Part shown: positions 24,525 through 32,553 of the stretch, in pieces
Position numbering within the stretch: position 1 is the first letter of the stretch
Layout of the letters: every line of letters begins with the position of its first letter
Assembly: GCA_947494975.1 (NCBI GenBank)
Contig: CANLXA010000007.1
Span: forward strand, 1 to 48,663
From: an uncultured Roseicyclus sp.
Lineage (GTDB): Bacteria > Pseudomonadota > Alphaproteobacteria > Rhodobacterales > Rhodobacteraceae
DNA: 48,663 bases
Direction: 5' to 3'
The notes under the pieces: generated by a model
Seen by the model: only the letters and a program-made list of their open reading frames with translations
Databases searched by the model: none
What the model was told of the DNA's origin: nothing
Position numbers and translations under genes: made by a program

Positions 24525-24984
24525 CCAAGCATGGGATAAGCTCGGTACCCGACACAGAATCTTGCTGGTGGGCTTCTGGTGCTTTGCAATTCAAGACCCG
24601 CAGAATTCCCACCTAACGCCAAGGAAACTCCCTTGCTTTGTCGTATAACTGTACGATGACCTTCGCGGGTTGAATCTTGAATGTCTGCTCTCGGATGCCT
24701 CTCGTGGAACTGCAGCAACAGCAGCAAATGTCTGCTTCTCTAATTGGGTGTCTGGGTCAAGCTCGTTTTACTTCTTCTGTCTGGGCTGAGATCGCTCATC
24801 CGGGTCACGCTTCTCTTCGCAGTCTGGCTTGGCGTTCGATGGGCGCCGCTGCATGCATGTGTCGGATTGGATGTGGCGAGCCCCGCTTTCCGGCGCGCGT
24901 CAAGGTGCGCAGCAGACATTTTCGGCTTCATCCACACACCTCGTCCAGATTGGACGATCCCGTCAGGTTAGGTGGTTGGCTATT
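24525..24984. other. Gap with no supported gene
   Basis: No gene, RNA or clear repeat could be supported. A forward frame at 24744-24971 contains a hydrophobic stretch (VKLVLLLLSGLRSLIRVTLL), but it has no ribosome-binding site and would start at TTG, so I do not call it. The region lies between the DUF4007 gene and an IS110 remnant and is probably debris. Confidence 0.4.
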
Positions 24985-24987
24985 AGT

Positions 24988-25310
24988 TCATGCCACGCCT
25001 CCCACTTGGTCCTGACGGAATTCGGTGCCGTCGATCCACGTGCGATGGAGCAGGACGGCGAGTTTGTGGGCAACGGCCACAACAGCTCGGCGACGGCTTT
25101 TGGTGCGCATCAATCGCATGCCCCAGGTCTTGATCTGTGATCCTGCCATCGTTCGCATGAGCAAAGCGTTGGCAGCGGCATACAGCGTTGCGCGCACGTC
25201 CCGATCCCCGGCCTTTGATATTCGGCCCGGATTGTCATGCTCGCCCGACTGGTGTTCACAGCATTGCCGTGATCTTATCGGGAGCTCGACCTCAGAGCAG
25301 GGTTAGCCCA
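24988..25310 (-). pseudogene. IS110-family transposase C-terminal remnant
   Basis: The minus-strand frame reads QSGEHDNPGRISKAGDRDVR, then ATLYAAANALLMRTMAGSQI, then KTWGMRLMRTKSRRRAVVAV and AHKLAVLLHRTWIDGTEFR. This is the end of the IS116/IS110/IS902 domain (canonical YQSGEIDNPGRISKAGD). Just upstream GLTLL recalls the normal VGLTPRRYQSGE, but the frame is damaged there. It belongs to a different IS110 subtype from the copy at 7929-8767. Nothing of the N-terminal catalytic domain is seen. Confidence 0.8.
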
Positions 25311-25377
25311 ACTACGCATGCTTCCCGCCCAGCTTGCCCAAGTCGATACGAAACTCGAATGCTGCTTATGTGTGCAC

Positions 25378-25401
25378 AGGCCGCTGCCATTTGAGCGGCC
25401 T
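25378..25401 (-). terminator. Hairpin downstream of the adenine methylase gene
   Basis: AGGCCGCT (25378-25385) pairs perfectly with AGCGGCCT (25394-25401) around an eight-base loop. It lies 20 bases past the ancestral stop codon of the minus-strand methylase. There is no U-tract, so it may be a processing or weak terminator hairpin. Confidence 0.4.
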
Positions 25402-25420
25402 GCCAGGTGAAGAGATGTCT

Positions 25421-26242
25421 TCATCCATTGCTGATAATCAACTCACCAACGCGTTTTCCTTTGGCTTGTGCAACAGTATAGCTGGTTTAAACCGCTATCC
25501 GCTTGAACGCTGCGAACACCTCCCGCACGCCGGGCGTATCGTTCAGTGACAAAATGAAACGCCCATTTATGCGTTCCAATATGTCGGCCAGCTCCTCAAA
25601 CTCGGAGCGCTTGAACTCTCCTAGCCCGTAAAGGTCTCCCGAGCCCCAGTAAGGCGGATCGAGGTAGAACAGCGTGGTTTCAGAATCATAGCGACGGATT
25701 GCTTCCTGGTACGGCAGGGCTTCGATTGTGACGCGTTGAAGCCGCTGGTGAATCTTCTCAATGTACCGCAGAGCTTTGTCCGCTTGAAAGAGCGCCGCGC
25801 CTGCACCTCGTTGAACACCAAACGCCCTACGGGTGAGACGTCCACCAAAGGCACACCGCTGCAGGAAAAAGAATCTCGCAGCCCGTTCGATATCGGTCAG
25901 GTCATGGGGAACAAGGCGTTTCAGGCGTTCAAAGTCGTCACGACTAGATATTTTGAAGCGTAGCTCCTCCATCAGCGCGGCCGGATGACGGCGAGCGACA
26001 CGAAACAGTGTCGCGACGTCCTTGTTCAGATCATTGATGACTTCAGAGCTTGGCTTAGACGTACGACGGAAGAAGACCCCGCCCATGCCGCAAAACGGCT
26101 CTACGTAGCTAGAATGTGGGACCTGATCAATTTCTTGGCAAAGACGCTTCGCCAGCAGCCGTTTCCCACCACAATAGCGGACAGCCGGTACAATTGGATC
26201 GACGGGTTTCATGGGGAAATGCTTAGTCATTTTAGTCTCCAT
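25421..26242 (-). pseudogene. D12-class DNA adenine methyltransferase with a premature TAA near the C-terminus
   Basis: The frame encodes AVRYCGGKRLLAKRL, the SAM motif SYVEPFCGMGGVFFRR, the catalytic motif LFYLDPPYWGSGD, and FILSLNDTPGVREVFAAFKR: a D12/Dam-type N6-adenine methylase of about 251 residues up to a TAA at 25487-25489. In the same frame beyond the TAA comes TSYTVAQAKGKRVGELIISN, then G and TGA (25421-25423), which is the normal end of this family. So a single nonsense change, probably GAA to TAA, removes 22 codons. The catalytic part (25487-26242) is complete, so some activity might remain. The stop lies inside an 8-bp palindrome, GTTTAAAC. It is likely an orphan methylase of the mobile region that follows. 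Confidence 0.85.
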
Positions 26243-26435
26243 TTGCGTTGAATGAAGACAGCGTGAAGGAACTTTAAGTCGTTGTATCCGTGCGCTATTT
26301 TCTGGTACGTTCCGCTAAGGAGTCAGTTGGGTATTGATGAGCACGGATTCTTTTTTCGCTTGCCGGTTCACTTTTCCGATTATCCAACCTCACATGTGGC
26401 GCCAGGATCACAGTTTCGCATTGTCAGTGCTATGA

Positions 26436-27284
26436 TCAGGCGGCAAACAGTGTTTCGCATAACCGGTCCTGAGCGGTGAGCTGGCTCAACGATTCTCCAC
26501 TTTTGGACGCCACGACCCGTGCGGCCAGGTCTGAGCTGTAACCCGCCAGGAGCTTCTCGAAGGCGTGTTGCCGGTTTGCGGAATGGAGTTGCCACAGGAC
26601 TGCGATTGGTGCGCGCAACTGATAATGCTGTTGGGCCACATTATGAGTCAGGGCGCCCGCATAGAGGTCGAGCGCAGAACGCCAGCTCTTCCGGCTACTG
26701 GCGCTCGCGATCGGTTCTGTTCCGCGATCTACTTCCACCATAAACGCCCGAAACAACCCGCCATAGTCGATGGCGAAGAGCTGATCCGGGATGAGTTTGC
26801 GGCGGCCCATCGGAATCGCCGGGGTGGTACCGGCCCGCTTCAGGATCTCGTGGGCCGGAATGTATCGATAGCCGCGCCTCCGCGCCTCCAGATCAATCCG
26901 GGCCGTGAACATCGCGACGTCGTGCATATGCCACCAATGGCCGGTGGGACGGACCGTGTTCTCTGCCAAGCGTGCGCCCCTTAGGAATAACAGCCCCTTA
27001 GGAGCCAAGTCATAGACATACGGTTTGAACTCCGCCCGCTCGCACATCCTTTGCTGCTTTGGAAGGAAGAGCAGACCTGCTGCTCTAAGGGCCTGTAAGC
27101 GCCTCAGGGACGTGTCTTTGCACCGATGCGTGTCTTGGGTCCATTCGAACAAATGCGTCGACGAGAGTGGCCCGTGGCGCTCGATATGCTTCAACCAGCG
27201 GAGGTCTCGCTTATTCGGCACCACGTCTGAGCGCGGAGCTATGGAATGGAACGTGGCGCGGCCAAGGGCATCAGTCTGAAACAT
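26436..27284 (-). CDS. Replication-relaxation family protein
   Basis: A 282-residue protein resembling the Replic_Relax family of plasmids and conjugative elements. An N-terminal winged-helix region (LRWLKHIERHGPLSSTHLFE, LRRLQALRAAGLLFLPKQQ) is followed by HWWHMHDVAMFTARIDLEAR, LIPDQLFAIDYG and FMVEVDRGTEPI, a nuclease-like D...E.D pattern typical of the family. It ends at 26436 and lies 19 bases downstream of the coupling-ATPase gene on the same strand, so they form one operon. Family members are linked to plasmid copy control or mobilisation. No signal peptide is visible, so it is probably cytoplasmic. Confidence 0.75.
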   Translation of the reverse strand: MFQTDALGRATFHSIAPRSDVVPNKRDLRWLKHIERHGPLSSTHLFEWTQDTHRCKDTSLRRLQALRAAGLLFLPKQQRMCERAEFKPYVYDLAPKGLLFLRGARLAENTVRPTGHWWHMHDVAMFTARIDLEARRRGYRYIPAHEILKRAGTTPAIPMGRRKLIPDQLFAIDYGGLFRAFMVEVDRGTEPIASASSRKSWRSALDLYAGALTHNVAQQHYQLRAPIAVLWQLHSANRQHAFEKLLAGYSSDLAARVVASKSGESLSQLTAQDRLCETLFAA

Positions 27285-27303
27285 GGCGGCAGCTTAGGCA
27301 ATC

Positions 27304-29388
27304 TCAGAGCTCCGTCGAAGGCTTTAGTGGGTCATCGTCCGGGCTTTCTGGCTCCGGCTCGTCCTTAGGAGCTTCTCTGGGCGGCTCATCACCTCCCATG
27401 GGTTGCAAAGGCGCCGCATAGGCGTTTCGACTGTGATTTCGGATGTCTGCCAGTGTTTCGGCATTCGCTCGCGGTTTCTTCTCCAACACAAAGAACGGGA
27501 ACGAGAGTGGCACAGCCCGATTCGTCACGCCGCGAATTGACGTCGCGAAGCTTCCCTTGGAGAGCCCCGTGATCAGATCCGGCGCACATCCCATCGCTCC
27601 TGAGAGCGTTCGCGCATCTCGCGCCGAGACCCCACCGGCCATCTTAATCGATGTGTTGGCCTCAAACGCTTCCTGCAGGCCATGGGTGAGTTGTCCAAGA
27701 TATTGGTGGGCCATGGTCATGCCAACGCGGTATTTGCGTGCCTGGCTCAAGATCACGCTCAGGGTCTCATCGAAGTAATCCTGCGCTTCGTCGATGTACA
27801 CGTGGACTGGCAAACGGTCGCTGTCTTGCAAAGTGGCCCGCTCCTGAGCCGCTTGCGCGATCAGCGCGATGAAGAACCGCCCGAAGATCTGCGTGCCCTG
27901 CTCCTTCAACAGCGACTTGGACGTGTTGATCAGAATGAGCTTGCCCGCATTCATCTCCGCAAACATGTCGAACTTGGTCTCTGGATGGGAGAACATCCGC
28001 TCAAAGGTCTGGTTCTCCAACACCCCATAGAGCCGCCGCAGCACCTGAGATTTGGTGGAGGCGAACTCCTTGCCGTTAAACTCCGTCTCAAAGAAGCGTT
28101 TGGTCGACCCACCCAATTGCGCAATCTCATCCTGGAACTGGGCCGTACCATTGGGCTCCAACAGGTCCCGCAAGGTATGGATGGTTGCGTCCTCGATGTG
28201 GAACATCAGACGTGTCACGTAGCGGAAGACCACCGATTGTTTGGACGTCATGCCGGCGCCAAGCAGCGAGCCCAAAACAAAGTCATAGAGTTCGATGATC
28301 GAGTTGGTCAGCCGTTCCCGCTCCAGCATGGAATAGCCGTCCAGACGCTCTTGCCCGGCTGAGAACAGGTTCAGGCTCACCGGCCATTCGATGTCTTCAG
28401 GATCAATCAGCACGATCCGGTCCGGGGGAAGATTGCAATGGCGCAGGATCGTCCGGATCAGGTCTCCCTGACTATCTATGACAATGGCAGATTGATTGCC
28501 CGCGTCGACCTCAGCAAGATCCTGCGCGATCAGGAATTGCAGGGTCTGGGTTTTGCCATGGCCGCTACCCGCCACCATATGCACATGCTCAAACCGCCGC
28601 TCGTCAGGGAGCGTAAACGGGGTGCGCAGAGAAAACAGCTCCAGGAGCGGCGTGCCCTTGAGATACGTGTGAAGGACATCGTCGCCTTTGTGGTACCGAG
28701 GAAAGATGGGCGTGCCGGATCGCGTGGTCGATTGCAGGTTATCGTCGAGCTGGCTCCGGATCGCCCGGAAGAGCACGTAAGGGCTGTCTTCAAAGTACGG
28801 GGCGATCATGGCCTCGACTGCCTCTCCCAGCGGGTCCAGGAATTGCGTCACTTCCACCAAGACGTCGCCATCAAGCGCGGGAGCAGCCCGCGCAATCGGG
28901 GCCAGGCTGCGGGAGAGGATATCAAGGGCGGCGACAGCCATGCCACGGTCGTGGCGGACTTGGCCCGACCGCGCCAGCTGATCGCGGTAGCGCCCACCCT
29001 CCAGGGTGTTGCAGAGTGCCGGGGGCGGCGGGATTTCGGGACTTAATCCCTCACTCGTGTATATGGCGCGGCCGTGCTGAAGGAGTTGAACCTTGAGCGT
29101 ATGCGGCGTGCTGTCTGGCCAATGCCGGGACAGAGCCGCATCAATCTCTGCCTCACTCAGCGTGACCTGCCCGCGCAACGCGTGGGCGTAAAGCGCCTCG
29201 GTCTCGGCTCGGGCAATTCGTTCGGCCCGTGCGGGACTGTCTCTCCAAAGCCGAAACCCGATATAGGATGGAACGCCGATCAGTGCGATAGGCGTAATGA
29301 TGATTGCTGCCAGAATGAAGCAGGCGATGATCGCGGACGAGATGAGTATCGCCCCCTCGAGGCTGTTTCCAAACGCGCGGCCAGACAT
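27304..29388 (-). CDS. VirD4/TraD-type conjugative coupling ATPase
   Basis: A 694-residue protein with an N-terminal membrane hairpin (ILISSAIIACFILAAIIITP, IALIGVPSYIGF; about residues 14-46), a Walker A at AGSGHGKTQT (273-282), an IVIDSQGDLI block, a Walker B at VYIDEAQDYFDE (about 526-537) and MTMAHQYLGQL. The C-terminus is acidic and proline-rich (DEPPREAPKDEPEPESPDDD). It would sit at the inner membrane as a hexamer and hand a relaxosome to a type IV secretion channel. No relaxase or channel genes lie in the window, so it belongs to a mobilisable element or a larger region beyond. It overlaps the 119-residue gene upstream (TGATG). Confidence 0.88.
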   Translation of the reverse strand: MSGRAFGNSLEGAILISSAIIACFILAAIIITPIALIGVPSYIGFRLWRDSPARAERIARAETEALYAHALRGQVTLSEAEIDAALSRHWPDSTPHTLKVQLLQHGRAIYTSEGLSPEIPPPPALCNTLEGGRYRDQLARSGQVRHDRGMAVAALDILSRSLAPIARAAPALDGDVLVEVTQFLDPLGEAVEAMIAPYFEDSPYVLFRAIRSQLDDNLQSTTRSGTPIFPRYHKGDDVLHTYLKGTPLLELFSLRTPFTLPDERRFEHVHMVAGSGHGKTQTLQFLIAQDLAEVDAGNQSAIVIDSQGDLIRTILRHCNLPPDRIVLIDPEDIEWPVSLNLFSAGQERLDGYSMLERERLTNSIIELYDFVLGSLLGAGMTSKQSVVFRYVTRLMFHIEDATIHTLRDLLEPNGTAQFQDEIAQLGGSTKRFFETEFNGKEFASTKSQVLRRLYGVLENQTFERMFSHPETKFDMFAEMNAGKLILINTSKSLLKEQGTQIFGRFFIALIAQAAQERATLQDSDRLPVHVYIDEAQDYFDETLSVILSQARKYRVGMTMAHQYLGQLTHGLQEAFEANTSIKMAGGVSARDARTLSGAMGCAPDLITGLSKGSFATSIRGVTNRAVPLSFPFFVLEKKPRANAETLADIRNHSRNAYAAPLQPMGGDEPPREAPKDEPEPESPDDDPLKPSTEL

Positions 29389-29747
29389 CAGAACTCAACG
29401 ACCGTACGCGCGGCCACTTCTGCATTGTCTCCGATCCAGAGCTTGACCTGCGCAAGGGCTTCCAAAAGCTCCTCTTCGTAGATCTTGGCCGCGGACGGTG
29501 TGGCACACAAAAACGCATCGGATTGCGCGCGCATCAGATCCTGCAACCGCAGCTCGAATTTCTCATCCCGATCATCGACGCGCGCAGTGGCCGGACGTCG
29601 ATCAAGCAATTTGGTTTTGGCGAGATTGCGCTGTCTGATGACCTGGATTTCTTCATGGCTGAAATGAACATCGAGACGGACCTCGTAGTAGGTCTTCTTC
29701 AATACCAATCCGCGACGGACAGCTTCATGAGAAATGGACACCCTCAT
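29388..29747 (-). CDS. 119-residue partner of the coupling ATPase, unknown function
   Basis: A soluble, charged protein starting MRVSISHEAVRRGLVLKKTY. Its middle carries VHFSHEEIQVIRQRNLAKTK and its end LLEALAQVKLWIGDNAEVAA. The stop shares one base with the coupling-ATPase start (TGATG), so the two are translationally coupled. I do not recognise a family. Its position suggests a mobilisation accessory protein, perhaps an adaptor between relaxosome and ATPase; this is an inference from context only. Confidence 0.65.
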   Translation of the reverse strand: MRVSISHEAVRRGLVLKKTYYEVRLDVHFSHEEIQVIRQRNLAKTKLLDRRPATARVDDRDEKFELRLQDLMRAQSDAFLCATPSAAKIYEEELLEALAQVKLWIGDNAEVAARTVVEF

Positions 29748-29901
29748 CTACTTCTCCTGAAGGTAGACACATAAAAAGGGCGGAATGGCTTTTTGGGGCT
29801 CTGCCGTATGGGGAATCGGCAGTTCTCGACCGAGAGGGAGAGATGTCACGGTAATTCTCGGGGAGATTTGGCTCGCGCATGTTCTACTATGTGCGCTGTC
29901 G

Positions 29902-29937
29902 CACCCCCACACTGGACCCCCATAGAGGTTGGGGGTG
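29902..29937 (-). promoter_or_regulatory. Mutually exclusive hairpins in the mobilisation operon
   Basis: TGGGGGTG at 29930-29937 can pair with either ACCCCCA at 29916-29922 (7 bp, 7-base loop) or CACCCCCA at 29902-29909 (8 bp, longer loop), but not with both. It lies just after the stop of the 209-residue membrane-protein gene and upstream of the 119-residue gene, both on the minus strand. A further CTGCCG/CGGCAG hairpin is at 29801-29822. Such alternatives can act as an attenuator or transcript-processing site. Confidence 0.4.
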
Positions 29938-29947
29938 AGTATGTGGG

Positions 29948-30577
29948 TCATGGAAGCAACTCCTGCTGAGATGTCGGAGCTTCGCGAAGCCGTTGGCCAT
30001 CGATGTAGTCCTTGGCGAGTTCGAGAGTCTCGAACGTCTTGTCCATGGCCGTGTAGCCATTGATAGTTCGCTCAATCAGAGCATCACGGTAGTCGGTCAC
30101 TCTAGGCGAATTTAGTTCGTTTTCACCCGAGCGCATGAAGGACGGCAGCGGAACTGACTCGTTCGGATCGTCTGCTGAAACGTCTGACTTTCCGGAGGTG
30201 GCGGTTACATCCGCCGTGTTGGCCTTCGGCTCCGTTGTCGCGCGGGCGGCATAGGATATCGCCTGCTCGGAGTGCCTCAAGGCTTGTTGCGAAATGCTCA
30301 ACTGATCACGAGCCACCCCCAGCATCTGGTAGCCGTAATCTGCGCTATCAACCGTCGCTTTCGCCATCTGCACGATCACGATGCCAAGAAAACAAATCAC
30401 CGAAATGAAGATCCCCGGCACCGCTGCCAGTAGGCCCGACGATCCAAAACCACGCGACGCTGCCCCGGCCGCCACAATTGCGACAATGATCCCCAGGCCA
30501 ATGCCGCACCAAAGGGTCAGTTCCGCCAATGCCAGGATGCTACGGGCTGCTCCGTAGTTGGATGTTTTCACGCTCAT
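29948..30577 (-). CDS. Two-span inner-membrane protein of the mobilisation region
   Basis: A 209-residue protein from the ATG at 30577 (MSVKTSNYGAARS), chosen over longer in-frame starts because GGGGGCGA lies upstream of it. Two hydrophobic spans (LWCGIGLGIIVAIVAAGAAS and AVPGIFISVICFLGIVIVQM) make an N-terminal membrane hairpin. They are followed by a soluble tail with a linker rich in Ser, Asp and Thr and a C-terminal segment FETLELAKDYIDGQRL. No family is recognised. The strand and position suggest co-expression with the coupling ATPase, separated from it by a hairpin-rich 200-base leader. It might be a membrane partner of the mobilisation apparatus. Confidence 0.65.
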   Translation of the reverse strand: MSVKTSNYGAARSILALAELTLWCGIGLGIIVAIVAAGAASRGFGSSGLLAAVPGIFISVICFLGIVIVQMAKATVDSADYGYQMLGVARDQLSISQQALRHSEQAISYAARATTEPKANTADVTATSGKSDVSADDPNESVPLPSFMRSGENELNSPRVTDYRDALIERTINGYTAMDKTFETLELAKDYIDGQRLREAPTSQQELLP

Positions 30578-30827
30578 ATGCTTCGCCCCCCAAATCCAAA
30601 AAATATGGAAACTAGGCTGCATTTCCAAACTGAACTGAGTCAAACAAATTCGAGGTTCAATCAGCAAATGCGAAGGGAAACCTCGTGTGAAAGACGTCAG
30701 TCTCTGAGCGGACCCTTGCTGCGGCGCATAGAACTTTCATCGGAGATTGCGTCTCCTGTGATCAAGCGCTAATCGAAACTGCGATCTCAAGGAATGAGAC
30801 AACGACCAAACCGAAAGATACTGAACA

Positions 30828-31142
30828 ATGGCAAAATTGAACCTCGACAAACTGTCTGTCGACGAACTGCAGCAGCTGCAAAAAGACGCCGCAAAAGCGA
30901 TTGCGAATTATGAAGAGCGCAAGCGGACGGAAGCTCTGGCTGAGCTGGAAAAGGTGGCCCAGAAACATGGCTACAAACTGGCTGATCTGGCGGGGGGCAA
31001 GAAGGCCGCCAAAGCCGCATCGCCCGCAAAGTACCGTCATCCCGAGAACCCCGCTCTGACCTGGACTGGCCGGGGCCGTCAGCCCAAATGGATCAAGGAA
31101 GGCTTGGAAGCTGGAAAGTCACTGGACGACTTCGCGATCTGA
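30828..31142 (+). CDS. H-NS/HvrA-type nucleoid-associated protein
   Basis: A 104-residue protein with an N-terminal oligomerising helix (LDKLSVDELQQLQKDAAKAI, NYEERKRTEALAELEKVAQK) and the C-terminal H-NS DNA-binding motif YRHPENPALTWTGRGRQPKW, followed by IKEGLEAGKSLDDF. The GRGRQP loop is the minor-groove AT hook of the family. Such proteins silence AT-rich acquired genes; plasmid-borne copies often lower the cost of the element. It is transcribed away from the mobilisation genes and ends at a strong terminator (31252-31279). Confidence 0.92.
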   Translation: MAKLNLDKLSVDELQQLQKDAAKAIANYEERKRTEALAELEKVAQKHGYKLADLAGGKKAAKAASPAKYRHPENPALTWTGRGRQPKWIKEGLEAGKSLDDFAI

Positions 31143-31251
31143 ATAGTACGCCAACTTCTATCGCGGGCCATCGCCGCCCGAGCGATAACTCGCGATAGTC
31201 GGCAGACGCTCAGTGTCCACGCAACCCAGTGGCCGAAGCCACGAACGCAAG

Positions 31252-31279
31252 AAAGCCGCGACCCATCGGTCGCGGCTTT
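31252..31279. terminator. Strong bidirectional terminator
   Basis: A perfect 12-bp stem, AAAGCCGCGACC (31252-31263) with GGTCGCGGCTTT (31268-31279), four-base loop, with T bases following on the plus strand and A bases before it. It sits between convergent genes, serving the H-NS gene on the plus strand and the RuvC-like gene (ending 31297) on the minus strand. Confidence 0.9.
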
Positions 31280-31296
31280 TCGATGTAACGAACAAC

Positions 31297-31782
31297 CTAT
31301 CCCAGTGCCCGGGCCATCGCAGGGGCCGGGTTGGCAAAGAGCAATTTGGCAAGGGCCACGGCCTCAAACACGATGGTGCGCGGTGACTCTGTATCCCACA
31401 ACCTCCGCCGTCTTGGCAGGTACAGTTCCAGTTCCGGGAACTCTACGGCGAGCGCTTCTGCTTCATCGTACTTGTTGGGAAACGTTTGAACACGCTCCAT
31501 GGTGACGTCGAGCAGATCTGCCTGATCTCGGGCCACCTGCGCCACAGCGGCCGTGATGGCGCGGCTGCGCTGGCCCTTTCGACTGCCAGCCGCGAAGGTC
31601 TCAGTGACAACCACGTCCGGCTTGAATTTCTTCAGCCATCGCCGCGTCACACGGGCCGCGGCTCGGCTGCTGACCCCTGCAATCCGGGACGTGCCCCAAT
31701 CGGTGAGACGTTGCCCCACAAAGAGGGCGTATCCGACCTTGCCGCTGGCGACCGCCACCGACAGCACCCTAAGCCCTTCCAT
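31297..31782 (-). CDS. RuvC/RNase H-fold-like protein lacking the first catalytic Asp
   Basis: A 161-residue protein whose layout recalls RuvC-type Holliday-junction nucleases: a first strand LRVLSVAVASGKVGYALFVG (compare GIDPGxxxxGYAV), then DVVVTETFA with a candidate catalytic Glu, and KYDEAEALAVEF near the place of the last acidic pair. The first-strand Asp of RuvC is replaced by Val/Ala, so catalysis is doubtful. It overlaps the upstream XRE regulator gene by 14 bases and is probably co-transcribed with it. The family call is by fold pattern only and could be wrong; a conserved plasmid protein without nuclease activity is the alternative. Confidence 0.5.
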   Translation of the reverse strand: MEGLRVLSVAVASGKVGYALFVGQRLTDWGTSRIAGVSSRAAARVTRRWLKKFKPDVVVTETFAAGSRKGQRSRAITAAVAQVARDQADLLDVTMERVQTFPNKYDEAEALAVEFPELELYLPRRRRLWDTESPRTIVFEAVALAKLLFANPAPAMARALG

Positions 31783-32119
31783 GGGTCTTGTCGTTATCGC
31801 TCAATCGGGCGCTCAGACGGGTCAGCGTCTTCTCCCGCTGAATGCGCCCCAACCAGCGCTTGCCTGGCTCCGGTAGGCTTGGAAGTTGGTTCTGCAGCTG
31901 ACCCTTCGCGGCTTCCGTCACCTCGTTGAAGAGGCTCTGAAACGACCGGCCATAGATCAGCGCCAAGAGGCAGACCTGCTCGACTGAGGGCAGGCGCTTG
32001 CCGTGTTCCAGGGCAGACAAAGTGCTTTTGTGTACGTTGAGTAAATGTGCGGTGTCCCGCAGGGTGAGACCGGCCTTTCGGCGGGCCAGCCTCAAATCGA
32101 GTGCGAACTCGGTAGACAT
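31769..32119 (-). CDS. XRE-family helix-turn-helix regulator
   Basis: A 116-residue protein with a Cro/C1-type helix-turn-helix at residues 10-62 (RLARRKAGLTLRDTAHLLNV, HKSTLSALEHGKRLPS, VCLLALIYG) and a basic C-terminal extension (RWLGRIQREKTLTRLSARLS). It probably represses its own promoter in the 32120-32250 region, close to the long hairpin at 32227-32319. It overlaps the RuvC-like gene by 14 bases, suggesting a two-gene operon. It is intact, and such regulators are typical of plasmid or ICE control regions. Confidence 0.88.
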   Translation of the reverse strand: MSTEFALDLRLARRKAGLTLRDTAHLLNVHKSTLSALEHGKRLPSVEQVCLLALIYGRSFQSLFNEVTEAAKGQLQNQLPSLPEPGKRWLGRIQREKTLTRLSARLSDNDKTHGRA

Positions 32120-32226
32120 AATTATTGTTGCTTAAACTGTTAAAGCCAGCCCCAGTTTACGGAGCTTTAATCCGTGCTGGTAGGTGCCGTCAGTTGCGTT
32201 CTCCGCACATCCGCACCGCTTCAAAC

Positions 32227-32319
32227 CAAAACACCACCAAACCGGCATGGATCTGTTGTACAAACGAAAGGGTAAAACCCTTTCGTATCAGACCATACCG
32301 ACTTAGTGGTGGGGTTTTA
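32227..32319. repeat. Long imperfect inverted repeat (candidate oriT, operator or structured leader)
   Basis: The core is a perfect stem ACGAAAGGG (32264-32272) / CCCTTTCGT (32278-32286) with loop TAAAA. Outwards, CGGCATGGATCTG pairs with CAGACCATACCG allowing one bulge and one mismatch, and AAAACACCACC pairs with GGTGGGGTTTT with one mismatch. In total about 45 bases per arm form an extended hairpin. It lies in a gene-free stretch (32120-32499) upstream of the XRE regulator and near the coupling-ATPase operon. Nothing else was recognised in that stretch. Confidence 0.6.
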
Positions 32320-32553
32320 GCGGCTCTCTATTTCCTTCGTCCCGAACAGGTTATCAAAAACCCCGTCCTGAATGCTAGCCGTGCCCCTTTGCCGTTGGAA
32401 CAAGCGAAGGCACCTAGGTGAGGACGTTCCTTCACCCGGAATGTTACACACCCACAAGGGACCATCGGATTTCTTCTCTAAATACAAGCATACTGGTTGT
32501 GTCCTTCGCCCTTAGAACTGGGCCATTACACTGGCCGAGAGAGGGGGATTTGG

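Noticed and set aside
24744-24971. A 75-residue hydrophobic forward frame
   Set aside because: TTG start, no ribosome-binding site, no recognisable family, and it lies between decayed elements.
32530-32548. CACTGGCCGAGAGAGGGGG at the IS3 left end resembles a collapsed copy of the short element
   Set aside because: It lacks the core and the TGCCCGGCAGG end, and lies where the untranslated leader of this IS is expected.
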